64,000 nucleotides of DNA from Sphingobium chungbukense (GTDB taxonomy: Bacteria; Pseudomonadota; Alphaproteobacteria; Sphingomonadales; Sphingomonadaceae). The first letter of the stretch is position 1; each line of letters starts with the position of its first letter. Shown here in pieces: positions 62,495 to 64,000 of the stretch. The notes under the pieces were generated by a model, which was not told the DNA's origin, searched no databases, and saw nothing but the letters and a program-made list of their open reading frames with translations. Made by a program: the position numbers and the translations under genes. The stretch is from NCBI RefSeq assembly GCF_001005725.1, contig NZ_LBIC01000014.1, positions 23,218 through 87,217 of the forward strand, written 5' to 3'.

Positions 62495-62678
62495 TCATAT
62501 TCTTATCAAGAGATTAATTTTCCTTAATTTCCTTAATCTGTCACTGACATTATCGAGCACCATTTTTTTCGATGATCCGAAGCCATGTAGGATTTATGCG
62601 GCAAAAAAATGTCCTATCAATCAGTTCAAAGAGAGAACTGAAAAAAGTGCGCGTCGCAAAAATATCGTAAACGTTGCG

Positions 62679-63239
62679 ATGAATGCATTTTTAGAGAGTG
62701 GCTACGATAATGTCACTATGTCTGATATTTCTAGTATATTGGGCGGGTCGAAGAGCACTCTTTGGCAATATTTTGATCACAAGGAAGACATTGCTGTTGC
62801 CGCTATTGAATTGAAAGTTCAGTTATTTAGAAATTTTCTTGATCTCGATATTTCCGAATGTAGTAGTATAACCAGTATGTTGAATTTATCTTCGAAAAGA
62901 TTTTGCCATTTCTTGATGCGAGATGACACCATCGAAATCGAGCGAATTATAATTATCAACAATCGGCGCATTCCCAAGTTAGGAAATATTTTCTACTCTA
63001 ATACATTTTTGTATTTTCGAGATCAAGTTTCCTTATTTTTAGCTAATTCTTTATACGACGAAGATCCGGATGACGCGGCTATGCTGTTACTTGATCTTTG
63101 CACCTCAGGATTCAATCGAAGGTTGATACTGGAGTTGCGACACGCAAACAACATTCTAGCCGACCAAATCGCTGATCGCGCGGTACAGATTTTTATGAAG
63201 ATTTACCATAAGTGCCTGGTTCGTCATCATGCGGATTGA
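62679..63239 (+). CDS. TetR-family regulator with an incomplete 5' end
   Basis: From the ATG at 62679 the product has 186 residues and begins inside the DNA-binding domain (MNAFLESGYDNVTMSDISSILGGSKSTLWQYFDHKEDI). The codons just upstream, in frame and without stop from about 62583, read KSARRKNIVNVA, the normal first helix of a TetR protein, but no ATG, GTG or TTG starts them. An ATG at 62609 with a plausible N-terminus is one base out of frame around 62639. So the gene may be frameshifted, or use an unusual start. The ligand domain is unremarkable. The DNA is AT-rich, as for its neighbour. Confidence 0.6.
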   Translation: MNAFLESGYDNVTMSDISSILGGSKSTLWQYFDHKEDIAVAAIELKVQLFRNFLDLDISECSSITSMLNLSSKRFCHFLMRDDTIEIERIIIINNRRIPKLGNIFYSNTFLYFRDQVSLFLANSLYDEDPDDAAMLLLDLCTSGFNRRLILELRHANNILADQIADRAVQIFMKIYHKCLVRHHAD

Positions 63240-63241
63240 TT

Positions 63242-63598
63242 TCATAGTCTTGCGATACGTCGGATGACGATTTGAACGGGCGGGATGAAGACCCAAGCCT
63301 TTGCCGAAGCGATGGTTTTCTCGAAGTCCTCTGCTAGGCATCGGTTTCGGTTGAGCCATGCCAACGTCCGTTCGACCACCCAGCGGCCGGGCAGCACCTC
63401 GAAGCCTTTGGCGGTATCTGACCGTTTGATGATTTCGATGGTCCATTTCGCCATTCGCCGCAGAGCCTTCCTGAGTTTGTCGCCAGCATAGCCGCCATTT
63501 GCGAAGACGTGCCGCAGATACCAAAAGCGCGCGATGATTTCGCGTAGCACCATTGGGACTCCGTCGCGGTCCTGAATGTGGGGCGTGCGGATCACAGC
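63242..63598 (-). mobile_element. IS5-family transposase, C-terminal remnant
   Basis: The minus strand encodes HIQDRDGVPMVLREIIARF, FANGGYAGDKLRKALRRM, EIIKRSDTAKGFEVLPGRWVVERT and LAWLNRNRCLAEDFEKTIASA, the C-terminal third of IS5-type DDE transposases, including the catalytic glutamate. Sequence similarity stops at about 63598, where the IS3-type gene starts on the other strand. The N-terminal part of the transposase is missing. Its stop is 3 bp from the stop of the TetR gene. Confidence 0.85.
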
Positions 63599-63844
63599 AT
63601 GCACCAGATCGCGTTCATTCTCAAGCAGGCCGAGGATGGTACGACCGTCGAGGAGGTGTGCCGCAAAGCCGGCATATCGGTTCAGACCTACTATCGATGG
63701 CGGAGCAAATATGGCGGACTGATGCCGTCGGAGACGAAGCGGCTGAAGCAGCTCGAGGAGGAGAATGTCCGGCTCAAGCGGCTCGTGGCAAACCTCAGTC
63801 TCGACAAAGAGATGCTGCAGGACGTCATCCGCCGAAAAATGTAA
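63599..63844 (+). CDS. IS3-family transposase orfA, 5'-truncated
   Basis: The protein HQIAFILKQAEDGTTVEEVCRKAGISVQTYYRWRSKYGG, given here in parts, followed by a leucine-zipper-like ETKRLKQLEEENVRLKRLV, is the HTH orfA of IS407-like IS3 elements. The usual first residues (MRKSRFTE-type) are absent, and no terminal inverted repeat is visible before it, so the element lost its left end at the junction with the IS5 remnant. Confidence 0.82.
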   Translation: MHQIAFILKQAEDGTTVEEVCRKAGISVQTYYRWRSKYGGLMPSETKRLKQLEEENVRLKRLVANLSLDKEMLQDVIRRKM

Positions 63845-64000
63845 GGCCTGATCGAGCTCGGGAGATCGTTGGCTATCTGCGGGCGAACTACCAGGTGAGC
63901 GAACGGAGGGCCTGCGGCGCATTTCCGATCAACCGATCGACCCAGCGCTACCAATCCCGTCGCCTCGATCAGGCCGGTCTCAAGATGAAGATCAAGGAGC
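63835..64000 (+). CDS. IS3-family transposase orfB, beginning only
   Basis: In the -1 frame relative to orfA, after an A-rich GAAAAAT at 63834-63840 that could allow frameshifting, the reading continues RPDRAREIVGYLRANYQVSERRA and RSTQRYQSRRLDQAGLKMKIKE (given in parts), the start of the orfB transposase of the IS407 group. It is cut off by the window end. Confidence 0.78.

Noticed and set aside
1..64000. CRISPR arrays, tRNA or rRNA genes, replication origin, conjugation genes
   Set aside because: No regularly spaced repeats, cloverleaf genes, rRNA segments, replication initiator or transfer genes were seen in the window.

Overview
The window looks like a catabolic island of a sphingomonad (Novosphingobium/Sphingobium type alphaproteobacterium). 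The reasons are high GC, three large TonB-dependent receptors among the degradation genes, aromatic genes scattered over several short operons, and several Rieske oxygenase alpha/beta pairs sharing few electron-transfer genes. The genus is an inference from gene content and arrangement; no rRNA or tRNA is present.

Layout. 1-11 kb: the 5' part of a hydratase of a meta-cleavage pathway, divergent from a rightward operon (402-11072) with a C-C bond hydrolase and a full CoA beta-oxidation set (SDR, three acyl-CoA dehydrogenases, CaiB/BaiF CoA transferase, thiolase, two hotdog hydratases). A lone glutaryl-CoA dehydrogenase follows on the minus strand. 12.8-20.6 kb: a leftward operon with UbiX-like, Tat-exported unknown, vanillyl-alcohol-oxidase/p-cresol-methylhydroxylase flavoprotein, aldehyde dehydrogenase, UbiD-like decarboxylase and its small D subunit, a second divergent flavoprotein and a cytochrome c. 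This looks like oxidation of a para side chain to an aromatic acid followed by non-oxidative decarboxylation.

20.7-30.7 kb: a leftward operon with NahC-type extradiol dioxygenase, Rieske ferredoxin, a Rieske alpha/beta pair, NahD isomerase, two TonB receptors and an aldehyde dehydrogenase. 30.9-36.2 kb: the divergent rightward operon with a benzoate/toluate-type dioxygenase, a PdxA-like dehydrogenase, another Rieske pair and a GST, closed by a hairpin terminator. 36.4-46.6 kb: a complete catechol meta-cleavage operon followed by an aldehyde dehydrogenase and a BphB/NahB-type diol dehydrogenase.

46.6-55.4 kb: a leftward operon, apparently sigma-54 driven, with two PAH/biphenyl-type Rieske pairs, a TonB receptor and a xylene-monooxygenase-like XylM/XylA pair. 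Its probable XylR/DmpR-type activator (55577-57222) carries a frameshift. 57.3-62.2 kb: ferredoxin reductase, BenD/XylL-type SDR, NahE hydratase-aldolase and a sixth Rieske pair. 62.2-64 kb: an AT-rich patch with a small HTH protein and a TetR-like regulator with no proper start, then a junction of two truncated insertion sequences.

Together the genes can account on paper for naphthalene or another PAH to salicylate to catechol, for methyl-group oxidation to benzoates, and for para-hydroxybenzyl side-chain oxidation, all converging on catechol and then pyruvate and acetyl-CoA. The most interesting non-coding observation is a 25-bp element with half-sites exactly 19 bp apart, found at six operon starts. 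It suggests one unidentified regulator controlling most of the island, separate from the sigma-54 controlled upper operon.
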